Shown here: piece by piece, positions 52,083 through 62,225 of the stretch
Numbering within the stretch: position 1 is the first letter of the stretch
How the letters are laid out: every line of letters starts with the position of its first letter
NCBI RefSeq assembly: GCF_037044555.1
Contig: NZ_CP146275.1
Coordinates: 786,501 to 850,500, forward strand
Source: Pelagibacterium nitratireducens
GTDB lineage: Bacteria > Pseudomonadota > Alphaproteobacteria > Rhizobiales > Devosiaceae
Direction: 5' to 3'
DNA: 64,000 bases
The notes under the pieces: generated by a model
What the model was told of the DNA's origin: nothing
Database searches by the model: none
The model's input: the letters and a program-made list of their open reading frames with translations, nothing else
Made by a program: the position numbers and the translations under genes

Positions 52083-54050
52083 TTGGCGCAAGCTGATACG
52101 CCACAGACCCGACACTGGGACTTTTCAATCGATGTCGAGCAGATCGGCTGGCTGGTGCTGGACGTTCAGGACAATTCGGTCAACGTTTTGAGCCGGGAGG
52201 TGATTTCCGAGCTCGAGAAACTGGTCGGTCATATCGAACAACTGGGCCAGGCCGGTAGCCTTGTGGGCGTCGTCCTGCTGTCTGGAAAGTCGGGCTTTAT
52301 TGCGGGGGCCGACATTTCCGAGTTCGACCAGATGAGCGACCCGGCCGTTCTGCCCGAGGCCCTGCGGCGAACCCATGGGGTGTTCCAGCGGATCGAGGAT
52401 CTCAAAATCCCGTTCGTGTGCGGCATTTCGGGTTTCTGTGTCGGCGGGGGGCTGGAACTGGCGCTGGCCTGTCACTACCGTATTGCGGTCAACGACGAGG
52501 GCACCAGGCTGGGCTTTCCGGAGGTCAATCTGGGGATTTTTCCCGGTTTTGCCGGAACCGGTCGCTCGATCCGCCAGGCTGGGCCGGTTGATGCGATGCA
52601 ATTGATGCTGACCGGCAAGATCCTGCGTGCGTCGCAGGCGAGAAAACTCAACCTCGTCGACAAGCTGGTGCGGCACCGCGACATGTTGCGCTGGGAGGGC
52701 CGCAAGGCGGTGCTGTCGAGGCGCAGATCCGATCCCGCGCCCTTGACCAAGCGCGCCATGGCGTTCGGGCCGATCCGTTCGCGCGTTGCCGACAAGATGC
52801 GCGAGGAAGCGGGCAAGAAGGCGCCGAGAAATCACTATCCCGCGCCCTATGCGCTGATCGACCTGTTCGAAAAATATGGCGACGATCCCAAAAAGATGAT
52901 CGCCCACGAGATCGATTCCTTTGTGCCGCTGATGGCTTCGCCGACTGCGCAAAACCTGCGCCGGGTCTTCTTTTTGTCTGAAAGCCTGAAACGGCTGGGG
53001 GTCAAGGGCAAGGACAAGCCCAAATTTGTCCGCGTCCATGTGGTGGGCGCCGGGGTGATGGGCGGCGATATCGCGGCGTGGTGCGCCTATCGCGGCATGG
53101 CCGTGACGCTCCAGGATATGGATATGGACCGCATCAAGCCGGCGCTGGACCGGGCCAAGAAGCTGTTCAAAAAGCGGCTGAGGACCAAGCAGGCCGTCGA
53201 TGCCGCCATGGCGCGGCTGGAACCTGATGTCGAGGGCAAGGGTATCGCGCGGTGTGACGTCTTGATCGAAGCGGTGGTGGAAAAGCTCGACGTCAAGCAG
53301 CAGATTTTTTCCAACGCCGAAAAGCAGCTTAGGCCCAATGCCATCATGGCGACCAATACGTCCTCGATCGAACTGGAGCGGATCGCAGAGGCACTGGATA
53401 ATCCCAACCGGCTGATCGGACTGCATTTCTTCAACCCGGTTGCGCAATTGCCGCTGGTCGAGGTGATCCGATCGACACTCAATGACGATGATGCGATCCG
53501 GGTCGGCGCGTCATTCGTCCTGGCCATCGGCAAGAGTCCCGTCGTGGTCAAGTCCAAGCCGGGGTTTCTGGTCAATCGGGCGCTCATGCCTTACATGCTC
53601 GAAGCCATCGACCGGGTGGAAAAGGGCGAAAGTCCCGAACAGCTCGATGCGGCGGCTGTCGCCTTCGGGATGCCCATGGGACCAATCGAATTGATGGACA
53701 CCGTGGGGCTCGACGTCGGGGCGTTCGTCGCCAAGGAGTTGGGCCAGAAGGTGCCCGAGGACAGCAGGTTTGCAAAGCTGTTGGCGGATGGAAAGCTAGG
53801 CCGCAAGAGCGGCGAAGGCTTTTACAAATGGGTGGATGGCAAGGCGCAAAAGGAAAAGGCGCCGGCTCATGCCAATCTTGAAGGGCTGGGGCGCGATCTG
53901 GTCCAGCCGCTTGTCGACACCGCAGAAGTTATCGTTTCCGAGGGCGTGGTTGAAAGCGCCGACATGGCCGATATCGGCATGATCCTGGGGACCGGCTTTG
54001 CCCCGTTCCTGGGCGGACCGCTCAAGGCACGTGAGGACGGAAGGGCTTAA
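52083..54050 (+). CDS. fadB: Bifunctional enoyl-CoA hydratase / 3-hydroxyacyl-CoA dehydrogenase
   Basis: A 655-residue fusion. The N-terminal hydratase domain (about 15-190) has the oxyanion-hole segments SGFIAGADISEF and SGFCVGGGLELALACHYR and the acidic residue of LGFPEVNLGIFPGFAGTGR. The dehydrogenase domain begins HVVGAGVMGGDIAAWCAYRG (about 318-337), with the catalytic His in GLHFFNPVAQLPLVEVI. The unusual TTG start has AGGAG seven bases before it. It carries out the middle two steps of beta-oxidation; fadA follows after three bases. Confidence 0.93.
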   Translation: MAQADTPQTRHWDFSIDVEQIGWLVLDVQDNSVNVLSREVISELEKLVGHIEQLGQAGSLVGVVLLSGKSGFIAGADISEFDQMSDPAVLPEALRRTHGVFQRIEDLKIPFVCGISGFCVGGGLELALACHYRIAVNDEGTRLGFPEVNLGIFPGFAGTGRSIRQAGPVDAMQLMLTGKILRASQARKLNLVDKLVRHRDMLRWEGRKAVLSRRRSDPAPLTKRAMAFGPIRSRVADKMREEAGKKAPRNHYPAPYALIDLFEKYGDDPKKMIAHEIDSFVPLMASPTAQNLRRVFFLSESLKRLGVKGKDKPKFVRVHVVGAGVMGGDIAAWCAYRGMAVTLQDMDMDRIKPALDRAKKLFKKRLRTKQAVDAAMARLEPDVEGKGIARCDVLIEAVVEKLDVKQQIFSNAEKQLRPNAIMATNTSSIELERIAEALDNPNRLIGLHFFNPVAQLPLVEVIRSTLNDDDAIRVGASFVLAIGKSPVVVKSKPGFLVNRALMPYMLEAIDRVEKGESPEQLDAAAVAFGMPMGPIELMDTVGLDVGAFVAKELGQKVPEDSRFAKLLADGKLGRKSGEGFYKWVDGKAQKEKAPAHANLEGLGRDLVQPLVDTAEVIVSEGVVESADMADIGMILGTGFAPFLGGPLKAREDGRA

Positions 54051-54053
54051 ATC

Positions 54054-55340
54054 ATGACACAGACATTGCGCAAAGTCGCCATCGTGGGATCGGCGCGCAT
54101 CCCGTTCTGCCGCGCCTATACCGGCTATGAAAATGAATCCAACCTGTCCATGCTCTCAACCGCGATCGGCGGGCTGGCGGAGAAATACGGGCTCAAGGGA
54201 CAGCGGATCGGGGAAGTGATGGCCGGGTCGGTCATTTCGCACTCCAAGGATTTCAACCTTGCCCGCGAAGCGCTGCTCGATGCGGGTCTGTCACCGCAAA
54301 CGCCGGGGACGACACTTCAGATCGCGTGCGGAACATCGTTGCAGGCCGCGCTCACGCTGGGGGCCAAGATCGCCACCGGAGAAATCGACAGCGGCATCGC
54401 GGCGGGGTCCGATACGGTGTCGGACAGCCCGGTGGTGCTGGGGCCGAAAATGCAAAGGCGCATGATCGCCATGTCGCGGGCCCGCACGACGGGCGAAAAG
54501 CTTTCCGCCTTCAAGGGGTTCAATTTCGGCGAGATAACGCCGGTCGCCCCATCGACGCAGGAACCGCGCACGGGCCTGTCGATGGGCGAGCATTGCGAAT
54601 TGATGGCCAAGCAATGGGGGATTTCGCGCGAGGCGCAGGATCTGCTGGCGCTGCGCAGCCACCAGAATGCGGCCGCTGCCTATGACAGCGGATTTCACGA
54701 CGATTTGATCGTGCCCTGCGCCGGGATTTACAAGGACAACAACATCCGGCCCGATACCAGTCTTGAAAAAATGGCGACGATGAAGCCCGCTTTCGACAAG
54801 AAATCGGGCAAGGGCACTCTGACGGCGGCCAATTCCACGCCGCTGACCGATGGGGCGTCCTCGGTGCTTCTGGCCAGTGAGGATTGGGCGCGCGAACGCG
54901 ACTTGCCGATCCTGGGCTATCTCACCATGGGTGCTGTTTCGGCCAATGATTTCGCCCATGGCGACGGGCTGTTGATGGCGCCGACAATCGCGGTTTCGGA
55001 CCTGATGCGGCGGAGCGGATTGAGCTTTGCCGATATCGATCTGTTCGAGCTCCATGAAGCCTTCGCGGCCCAGGTGCTGTGCACGCTGGCTGCATGGGAA
55101 GATCCCGACTACAATCGGGCGGTTTTGGGGCGAGATGATCCGCTTGGAGCCGTTCCTGTGGATAAAATCAACGTGTTTGGCTCCTCTTTGGCATATGGCC
55201 ATCCTTTTGCGGCGACGGGGGCACGCATTCTGGGTATGACAGCCAAGCTCTTGAATGTTCAAGAAAAAAGCCGAGCGCTCATTTCGGTTTGTACGGCAGG
55301 CGGTATGGGCGTTGCCGCGATTGTGGAGCGCGGAAATTAA
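54054..55340 (+). CDS. fadA: Acetyl-CoA C-acyltransferase (thiolase)
   Basis: A 428-residue thiolase. The nucleophile Cys is in LQIACGTSLQAA, the His residues in ELHEAFAAQ and GHPFAATGARI, and the C-terminal Cys in ISVCTAGGMGVAAI. The length and NEAFAAQ-like motif read HEAFAAQ, as in the FadI-like branch. It starts three bases after fadB. It cleaves 3-ketoacyl-CoA to acetyl-CoA. A terminator follows at 55387. Confidence 0.93.
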   Translation: MTQTLRKVAIVGSARIPFCRAYTGYENESNLSMLSTAIGGLAEKYGLKGQRIGEVMAGSVISHSKDFNLAREALLDAGLSPQTPGTTLQIACGTSLQAALTLGAKIATGEIDSGIAAGSDTVSDSPVVLGPKMQRRMIAMSRARTTGEKLSAFKGFNFGEITPVAPSTQEPRTGLSMGEHCELMAKQWGISREAQDLLALRSHQNAAAAYDSGFHDDLIVPCAGIYKDNNIRPDTSLEKMATMKPAFDKKSGKGTLTAANSTPLTDGASSVLLASEDWARERDLPILGYLTMGAVSANDFAHGDGLLMAPTIAVSDLMRRSGLSFADIDLFELHEAFAAQVLCTLAAWEDPDYNRAVLGRDDPLGAVPVDKINVFGSSLAYGHPFAATGARILGMTAKLLNVQEKSRALISVCTAGGMGVAAIVERGN

Positions 55341-55386
55341 TCAGTGCTTGTCAAAGCCGTTTGAGCAGGGATAGGCTCCCGATCCA

Positions 55387-55417
55387 GATCAACGGGGAAT
55401 GATTTTCCCCGTTGATC
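55387..55417 (+). terminator. Terminator after fadEBA
   Basis: A 13-base perfect stem (GATCAACGGGGAA and TTCCCCGTTGATC) with a five-base loop, followed by TTCGTTTG. It lies 47 bases after the fadA stop and before the opp operon. Confidence 0.8.
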
Positions 55418-55506
55418 TTCGTTTGAGCTGCTCCGTTCCAAAAAAAGAGGGCAGCCGTGGGCTGGAAGCATCACATTTCGTCCAATACAAAAAGGAGACG
55501 ACCATT

Positions 55507-57129
55507 ATGACACGTACCACCAAGCTATTGGCGGCACTTGCAGCGACGACGTTCCTCGTCGCGCCCGCCTTTGCAGCCAATGTTCCGGACGGCGTAACGC
55601 TGGCCGAAGACCAGAGCTTTACCTACCGCGTTCTCGACGAGCACAGCTCGGTCGATCCTCAGATCGTCGAAGACGTTTCGGGCTCGGAAATCGTGCGCGA
55701 CCTGTTCGAGGGCCTGTTGACCCAGACCGCTGACGGCGAACTGGCTCCGGGTGTGGCCACCGAGTGGACCCCCAACGAAGACAACACCGAATGGACCTTC
55801 ACGCTGCGTGACGACGCCATGTGGTCGGATGGAACTCCGGTTACCGCAGGCGATTTCGTTTACGCTTGGCAGCGCCTTGTCGATCCCGAAACCGCCTCGC
55901 CCTATGCATGGTTTGGCGAGTTGATGTCGATCGAGAACGCCGGCGCTATCATTGCCGGCGAGATGGAGCCCTCCGAGCTTGGCGTTGAAGCCGTCGACGA
56001 TCACACACTGGTCGTTCACCTGTCGGCTCCGCTGCCCTATTTCGCGGCCATGACCACCCATGCCTCGACCTTCCCGTCCCCCAGCTGGGTGATCGAGGAA
56101 CATGGCGACCAGTGGACCCGTCCGGAAAATCTCGTCACCAACGGCGCTTACACGCTCTCCGAACACGTTCCGCAGGAACGTTCGGTTCGCGTCAAGTCCG
56201 ACACCTATTGGGATGCGGAAAACACCGTTCTCGAGACCGTCACGGCTCTGGTCATCAACGACGAAAACCAGGCTCTGACGCGTTTCCTCGCCGGTGAACT
56301 CGACCGTACGGAAATCCCGACCGGCGAATACCCGCGCCTGGCCGAGGAATATCCCGACACCGCGATTTCCTTCCCGCGCCTGTGCACCTACTACTACAAC
56401 ATCAACCTGCGCGAAGCCGGACCGGAAGCCCTCAAGGACGTCAACGTCCGTAAGGCTCTGGCCTATGCGATCGATCGCAACGTGATCACCGACCAGATCC
56501 TGCAGGGCGGCCAGATCCCGGCCTATACGTTTACCCCGGGCGCCACGGCCAACTTCGAAGTGCCTTCGGTCGAATTTGGTGAAATGACCCAGGCCGAGCG
56601 CGACGAAATGGCCGTCCAGATGCTGGAAGAAGCCGGCTACGGCGCCGACAATCCGCTCGAGCTCTCGATCACCTACAACACCGACGAAGCACACCGCGAA
56701 CTGGCGACCGTGATTTCGCAGATGTGGCAGCAGAAGCTCGGCGTGCAGACCACGCTCGAGAACATGGAATGGAACACGTTCCTTGATGCCCGCGGCAATG
56801 GTGACTTTGAAATCGCCCGTGCCGGCTGGTGCGGTGACTACAACGAAGCCTCCACGTTCCTCGATCTGATGGACACGAATTCGGGCTACAACGACTCCGC
56901 ATATTCGAACCCGGAAGTCGACGAGCTTCTTGCCGAAGCCAAGACCATGTCCGATCCGAGCGAGAACTACACCCAGATCGAGCAGATCATCGCAGAGGAT
57001 ATGCCCGTCCTGCCGCTCTACCACTATGCCGGCGTTTACATGCTGAATCCGCAGATTCAGGAATGGCCGGTCAACAACGTTGAGCAGAACTGGTACTCGA
57101 AAGACCTTTATCGGGTCGCTGCCGAGTAA
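55507..57129 (+). CDS. oppA: Oligopeptide ABC transporter substrate-binding protein
   Basis: A 540-residue family 5 binding protein with a signal peptide ending at about residue 23 (APAFAAN). EIVRDLFEGLLTQTADGELAPGVATEW and WTFTLRDDAMWSDGTPVTAGDFVYAWQRLVDP are conserved OppA elements, and the C-terminal NWYSKDLYRV fits. The ATG has AAAAAGGAGACG upstream. Its codon use, rich in C-ending codons, is more biased than that of its neighbours, as expected for a highly expressed binding protein. It delivers peptides to OppBCDF. Confidence 0.93.
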   Translation: MTRTTKLLAALAATTFLVAPAFAANVPDGVTLAEDQSFTYRVLDEHSSVDPQIVEDVSGSEIVRDLFEGLLTQTADGELAPGVATEWTPNEDNTEWTFTLRDDAMWSDGTPVTAGDFVYAWQRLVDPETASPYAWFGELMSIENAGAIIAGEMEPSELGVEAVDDHTLVVHLSAPLPYFAAMTTHASTFPSPSWVIEEHGDQWTRPENLVTNGAYTLSEHVPQERSVRVKSDTYWDAENTVLETVTALVINDENQALTRFLAGELDRTEIPTGEYPRLAEEYPDTAISFPRLCTYYYNINLREAGPEALKDVNVRKALAYAIDRNVITDQILQGGQIPAYTFTPGATANFEVPSVEFGEMTQAERDEMAVQMLEEAGYGADNPLELSITYNTDEAHRELATVISQMWQQKLGVQTTLENMEWNTFLDARGNGDFEIARAGWCGDYNEASTFLDLMDTNSGYNDSAYSNPEVDELLAEAKTMSDPSENYTQIEQIIAEDMPVLPLYHYAGVYMLNPQIQEWPVNNVEQNWYSKDLYRVAAE

Positions 57130-57145
57130 TTCAGGCCAATCACAG

Positions 57146-57171
57146 GCGTTCCGCACCCTCGTGCGGGACGC
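57146..57171 (+). terminator. Stem-loop between oppA and oppB
   Basis: GCGTTCCGCAC and GTGCGGGACGC pair with a four-base loop, followed by CCCCTTTTCGGGG, in the 166-base gap after oppA. Such a hairpin commonly stabilises the binding-protein mRNA and reduces read-through to the permease genes. Confidence 0.7.
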
Positions 57172-57295
57172 CCCCTTTTCGGGGTAAAGAAATGACAGGG
57201 CGCCGCCTCACACGCGCCTTTGCACCAATATTGCAAAGCGCTGTTTTCCGCTTCGTCGGACCCTCGGCTGCGTCGTGCGCGCACGGACTTTCGAC

Positions 57296-58219
57296 ATGTT
57301 GAAATACATCCTCAAGCGCCTCGGGGTCGCCATCCCGACGCTTTTGCTTTTGATTATCTTTTCATTCGTTCTGATGCGGCTGGCGCCGGGGGGGCCATTC
57401 AACTCCGAACGTCCGCTGCCGCCGCAGGTGCTGGCCAATATCGAAGCCAAATTCGGTCTCGACCAGCCCTGGCATCTGCAGCTCTGGGAATACATGGTCG
57501 GGATCATAACCCGTTTCGATTTCGGCCCGTCCTTTGCCTATACGGACCGCACGGTCAACGACATCATCGCCCAAGGCTTCCCGGTCACGCTGACCTATGG
57601 CACGTGGTCGTTCGTCCTGGCTGTTCTGCTCGGCTGTTCGCTGGGGATCGCGGCCGCGGTGCGCCATAATTCCTGGCTCGACTATCTCTCGGTCGGCACG
57701 TCCATCGGGGCACAGGTGTTGCCAAACTTTGTGATGGCGCCGATCCTGGTCATCGTGTTCACCCTCTGGCTGCGCTGGCTGCCGGGCGGGGGCTGGAATG
57801 GCGGGCAGTGGAATTACGTCATCATGCCGGTGATCGCGCTGGGTACGAGCTACATGGCCTCGATTGCCCGCATCACGCGCTCATCGATGCTCGAAGTGCT
57901 CAATTCCAACTTCATTCGCACAGCGCGCGCCAAGGGGATGCCGGCCCGGCATGTCATTATCAGGCATGCGCTCAAGCCGGCGCTGATGCCGCTGCTGTCC
58001 TATCTCGGCCCGGCCTTTGTGGGCATGGTGACCGGCTCGGTGATCATCGACGTCTATTTTTCCACCGGCGGTATCGGGCAATTGTTCACCAATTCGGCCT
58101 TTAACCGGGACTACTCGGTGATCATGGGTATCACGATCCTTCTGGGCACGCTGACCATCGCGTTCAACCTGATCGTGGACATACTCTATGCGTGGATCGA
58201 TCCACGCATCCGGTACTAG
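57296..58219 (+). CDS. oppB: Oligopeptide ABC transporter permease OppB
   Basis: A 307-residue permease with six transmembrane segments. LKRLGVAIPTLLLLIIFSFVLMRLAPGGPF at the N-terminus and TARAKGMPARHVIIRHALKPALMPLLSYLGP (the EAA-type loop for the ATPases) are typical of OppB. The ATG at 57296 follows a weak purine stretch; the in-frame ATG at 57275 is less likely. It pairs with OppC. Confidence 0.93.
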   Translation: MLKYILKRLGVAIPTLLLLIIFSFVLMRLAPGGPFNSERPLPPQVLANIEAKFGLDQPWHLQLWEYMVGIITRFDFGPSFAYTDRTVNDIIAQGFPVTLTYGTWSFVLAVLLGCSLGIAAAVRHNSWLDYLSVGTSIGAQVLPNFVMAPILVIVFTLWLRWLPGGGWNGGQWNYVIMPVIALGTSYMASIARITRSSMLEVLNSNFIRTARAKGMPARHVIIRHALKPALMPLLSYLGPAFVGMVTGSVIIDVYFSTGGIGQLFTNSAFNRDYSVIMGITILLGTLTIAFNLIVDILYAWIDPRIRY

Positions 58220-58229
58220 GAGGCCGACC

Positions 58230-59174
58230 ATGGTATTAAGACCTGTTAGAGTCGAAGCTTCGGCCGATCCTGTCGATGTCGACGACGCCAATTACGAAAT
58301 CCCCAGCAAGGGGCGGTCCCTGTGGGCCGATGCGGCACAGCGCTTTTTCAGGCATGCCCCGTCGGTGGTCAGCCTGATCGTGCTCATTTTGGTGGCGCTG
58401 TTCGCATTCACCGGGCACTTCTTTGCCGTATGGTCCAATGAAGAGATCGACTGGTCGGTGCTGGGCAATGTCCGCGTCGCCGGCGCGCCGTCTCTGGAAT
58501 CGGGCCATTTTTTTGGCACCGACGACCTGGGACGCGATCTTTATTCCCGCGTTGTCCAGGGTAGCCAGATTTCGCTGATGGTCGGGTTCGTTGGGGCCGG
58601 GATCGCTGTGATCGTGGGCACGTTCTACGGCGCGGTGGCCGGCTATTTCGGTGGCCGCATCGATTCGATCATGATGCGGATCGTCGATATCCTGCTTTCG
58701 ATCCCCTACATGTTCGTTCTGATCCTGCTGCTCGTGGTGTTCGGCCGCTCGATCACCATGCTTTATGTGGGTATCGGGCTGCTGTCTTGGCTGGACATGT
58801 CGCGCATCGTGCGCGGGCAGACGCTATCGCTCAAGGAAAAGGAATTCGTCGAGGCGGCGCGGGCCGGTGGGGCCGGGCACTTCACGATCATCTTCCGCCA
58901 TATCGTGCCAAATCTGATGGGTATCGTTGTGGTCTATGCGACGCTTCTGGTGCCCCAGATGATCCTGACCGAGAGTTTTATTTCCTTCCTTGGCCTTGGT
59001 GTTCAGGAACCGCTCACCTCTTGGGGTGCACTGATCTCCCAGGGCGCGGGCACCGTGATGTATGGAACGTTGTGGCAGCTTTTGTTCCCGCTGTTCTTCT
59101 TTGTCGTCACCCTGTTCAGCTTCTACTTCATCGGCGACGGTCTGCGTGATGCGCTCGACCCGCGTGACCGGTGA
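58230..59174 (+). CDS. oppC: Oligopeptide ABC transporter permease OppC
   Basis: A 314-residue permease with a cytoplasmic N-terminal tail, then six helices. [50 protein letters not shown] and [27 protein letters not shown] (EAA loop) identify it as OppC. The ATG at 58230 follows AGGAGG by five bases and is ten bases after the oppB stop. Confidence 0.94.
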   Translation: MVLRPVRVEASADPVDVDDANYEIPSKGRSLWADAAQRFFRHAPSVVSLIVLILVALFAFTGHFFAVWSNEEIDWSVLGNVRVAGAPSLESGHFFGTDDLGRDLYSRVVQGSQISLMVGFVGAGIAVIVGTFYGAVAGYFGGRIDSIMMRIVDILLSIPYMFVLILLLVVFGRSITMLYVGIGLLSWLDMSRIVRGQTLSLKEKEFVEAARAGGAGHFTIIFRHIVPNLMGIVVVYATLLVPQMILTESFISFLGLGVQEPLTSWGALISQGAGTVMYGTLWQLLFPLFFFVVTLFSFYFIGDGLRDALDPRDR

Positions 59175-59187
59175 GGAAAGGACGATC

Positions 59188-60182
<995 letters not shown>

Positions 60183-60186
<4 letters not shown>

Positions 60187-61211
60187 ACGATCAAACGCCA
60201 ATATTGCTCAACGTCGAACACCTCACCAAGCGTTTCGCGATCTCCAACGGGTTCTTCAACAAACCCTTGACGCTGACGGCGGTCGACGATGTGAGTTTCA
60301 CCGTCAAGCGCGGGGAGACGCTAGGCATCGTGGGGGAATCGGGGTGTGGGAAATCCACGCTGGGGCGCTGCATTCTGCAACTTATCCAGCCCGATGACGG
60401 CAAGGTTGTCTGGCTGGGCAAGGACCTGACAGAATTTTCCAAGGATCAGATGCGCAAGGCGCGCACCGATCTCCAGATCATCTTTCAGGATCCGCTGGCC
60501 TCGCTCAATCCGCGCATGACGGTGGGGGAAATTATCGCCGACCCGCTTCGGACACTCAAACCGGAAATGAGTGGCGAGCAGCGCCGCAAAAGGGTGCGCG
60601 AGGTGATGGATGCGGTCGGGCTTTTGCCCGAGATGATCAACCGCTATCCGCACGAGTTTTCGGGCGGGCAGGCTCAGCGTATCGGTATTGCCCGGGCGCT
60701 GGTGACCGGGCCCAAACTGATCCTGTGCGATGAACCGGTTTCGGCGCTCGACGTTTCCATTCAGGCCCAGATCCTCAACCTTCTGGCCGACCTCAAGGAA
60801 GAATTCGGGCTGACGCTGATCTTTATCAGCCACGATCTTTCCGTGGTGCGGCATGTGTCCGACCGCATTCTTGTGCTCTATCTGGGACGGATCGCGGAAC
60901 TGGCCGAGAGCGAGGCGCTCTATACGGATCCGCGGCATCCCTACAGCCGCGCTTTGCTCACAGCGGTCCCCATTGCGGACCCCAAGCTGGCGCGCGAGCA
61001 CAAGATCGAGGGGCTGGAAGGGGAAATTCCCTCTCCCATCAACCCTCCGTCGGGGTGCTATTTCCGGACACGTTGCCCCTATGCGGTCGAGCGTTGCGCG
61101 CAAATCGTGCCGCCGCTCGAGACTGCCGACAATGGTTCGGACGTATCGTGCATCCGCTGGGAAGAAATTCTGGCCGATCCGGTGGGCACGCGAACCCGGG
61201 CGCAGAGCTGA
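60183..61211 (+). CDS. oppF: Oligopeptide ABC transporter ATPase OppF
   Basis: A 342-residue ATPase with Walker [10 protein letters not shown], the signature FSGGQAQR (a variant of LSGGQ), Walker [13 protein letters not shown] and the C-terminal [16 protein letters not shown] region. The ATG overlaps the oppD stop. It works with OppD as the second ATPase. It is convergent with the receiver-domain gene, three bases away. Confidence 0.95.
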
Positions 61212-61214
61212 TCG

Positions 61215-61724
61215 TCAGGTGGCCTTCGGCCCGCGGTTGGCCGGGGTCCGCCTGTCCTGGCCCTCTATGGGGGCCTCCTCACGCCGTCGGTCCGGTCCCG
61301 CATAGGTGGGAGAGACGACGAAAGGTCGAGGCGCGGCAATGGCCGATTCGAGCCGGGCGGCAAGGATTTGAGCCGTGACGGGCAGGTGAATGAATTCGTC
61401 GATGCCGGCGTCCTGTGCTTCCCGGGTCTGCTCGGACGGCATGTCTCCCGACACCATGACGATGGCCATGCCCCGGTTGGATGCAGCGGCGTTGAGCCGC
61501 ACACGGCGCGTGACGGTCATTCCGTCCTCGGGGCCGATGGCGTGGTCGATGATCATTGCATCGTGAGGCGATTGGCTCAAAAGGCGAAAGGCCTCCGCGC
61601 TGTCGCGGGCGGTGCGCGTGTTGGTCAGCCCCAGCCGGCGCAGCGTGGCGGCAAGCGTACTGGAAAGCTCACCGTTGGCGGTGGCGATGAGTATGGACAG
61701 CCGTGGAGGGAGCGTGGTGTTCAT
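61215..61724 (-). CDS. Degenerate receiver-domain protein
   Basis: A 169-residue single-domain response-regulator-like protein. The phospho-acceptor position Asp60 is kept (MIIDHAIGPEDGM), but the acidic pair that normally binds magnesium (ILIVDD) is replaced by ILIATANGE, and the conserved Lys of the KP motif is missing (HLPVTAQI). The C-terminal tail ends with YAGPDRRR, a motif shared by other alphaproteobacterial receiver proteins. It has no output domain. It could be a phosphorylation-independent binding partner. The start has no clear ribosome site. Confidence 0.7.
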   Translation of the reverse strand: MNTTLPPRLSILIATANGELSSTLAATLRRLGLTNTRTARDSAEAFRLLSQSPHDAMIIDHAIGPEDGMTVTRRVRLNAAASNRGMAIVMVSGDMPSEQTREAQDAGIDEFIHLPVTAQILAARLESAIAAPRPFVVSPTYAGPDRRREEAPIEGQDRRTPANRGPKAT

Positions 61725-61966
61725 ATCGCCAATCTACACCAAGCGGGAGGTTGCGTAAAATCTCGCAGCAGCCCCAGCGACTCGCGTTGACAGCTACCGG
61801 CTTTGCCCCTATGTTCCGGCCAACTTTGGGATCGCTTCAGCGCCGCTGGGGCGATCCCGGTCGTTAGTTGGTCGCGTTCCCGACCGGACAGATGGAAACA
61901 CCTGCCCTGGAAACGCTCCGAAGCGGTGCCTTGAGCTCCGCCGATCTCTTTTTGTCTGAGGTTAAA

Positions 61967-62092
61967 ATGAAAATCCGCAATTCGCTCAAGGCGCTCATGA
62001 CCCGTCACCGGGACAACAAGCTGGTTCGCCGTCGTGGCCGCGTCTATATCATCAACAAGGTCAACAAGCGCATGAAGGCCCGCCAGGGCTGA
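61967..62092 (+). CDS. rpmJ: 50S ribosomal protein bL36, cysteine-free form
   Basis: A 41-residue basic protein ([17 protein letters not shown] then [24 protein letters not shown]) matching bL36. It has no cysteines, so it is the form without the zinc ribbon found in many alphaproteobacteria. The ATG at 61967 follows GAGGTTAA. It is monocistronic with its own terminator at 62124, as expected for this gene next to pyk. Confidence 0.9.
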   Translation: MKIRNSLKALMTRHRDNKLVRRRGRVYIINKVNKRMKARQG

Positions 62093-62123
62093 TCGGCGCT
62101 TTTCGATCCATCGATTTTTCAAG

Positions 62124-62151
62124 GCGGGGTTCGCAGATTTGCGGACCCCGC
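62124..62151 (+). terminator. Terminator after rpmJ
   Basis: GCGGGGTTCGCA and TGCGGACCCCGC form a 12-base stem with one G-T wobble pair and a four-base loop, followed by TTTGCTTTG. Confidence 0.85.
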
Positions 62152-62179
62152 TTTGCTTTGCGCACTACGTAAAAAAAGA

Positions 62180-62202
62180 GGGCCGGGGTTGTGCCCCGGC
62201 CC
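62180..62202 (-). terminator. Terminator after pyruvate kinase gene
   Basis: GGGCCGGGG and CCCCGGCCC with a five-base loop; on the minus strand it is followed by CTTTTTTT. It lies 24 bases after the pyk stop. Confidence 0.85.
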
Positions 62203-62225
62203 TTTCAAACAATGGTCCGGTGTCG

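Noticed and set aside
52125..53447. 440-codon minus-strand frame inside fadB
   Set aside because: It is the antisense frame of a clear fadB gene and rich in Arg, His and Gln, as such shadows usually are.
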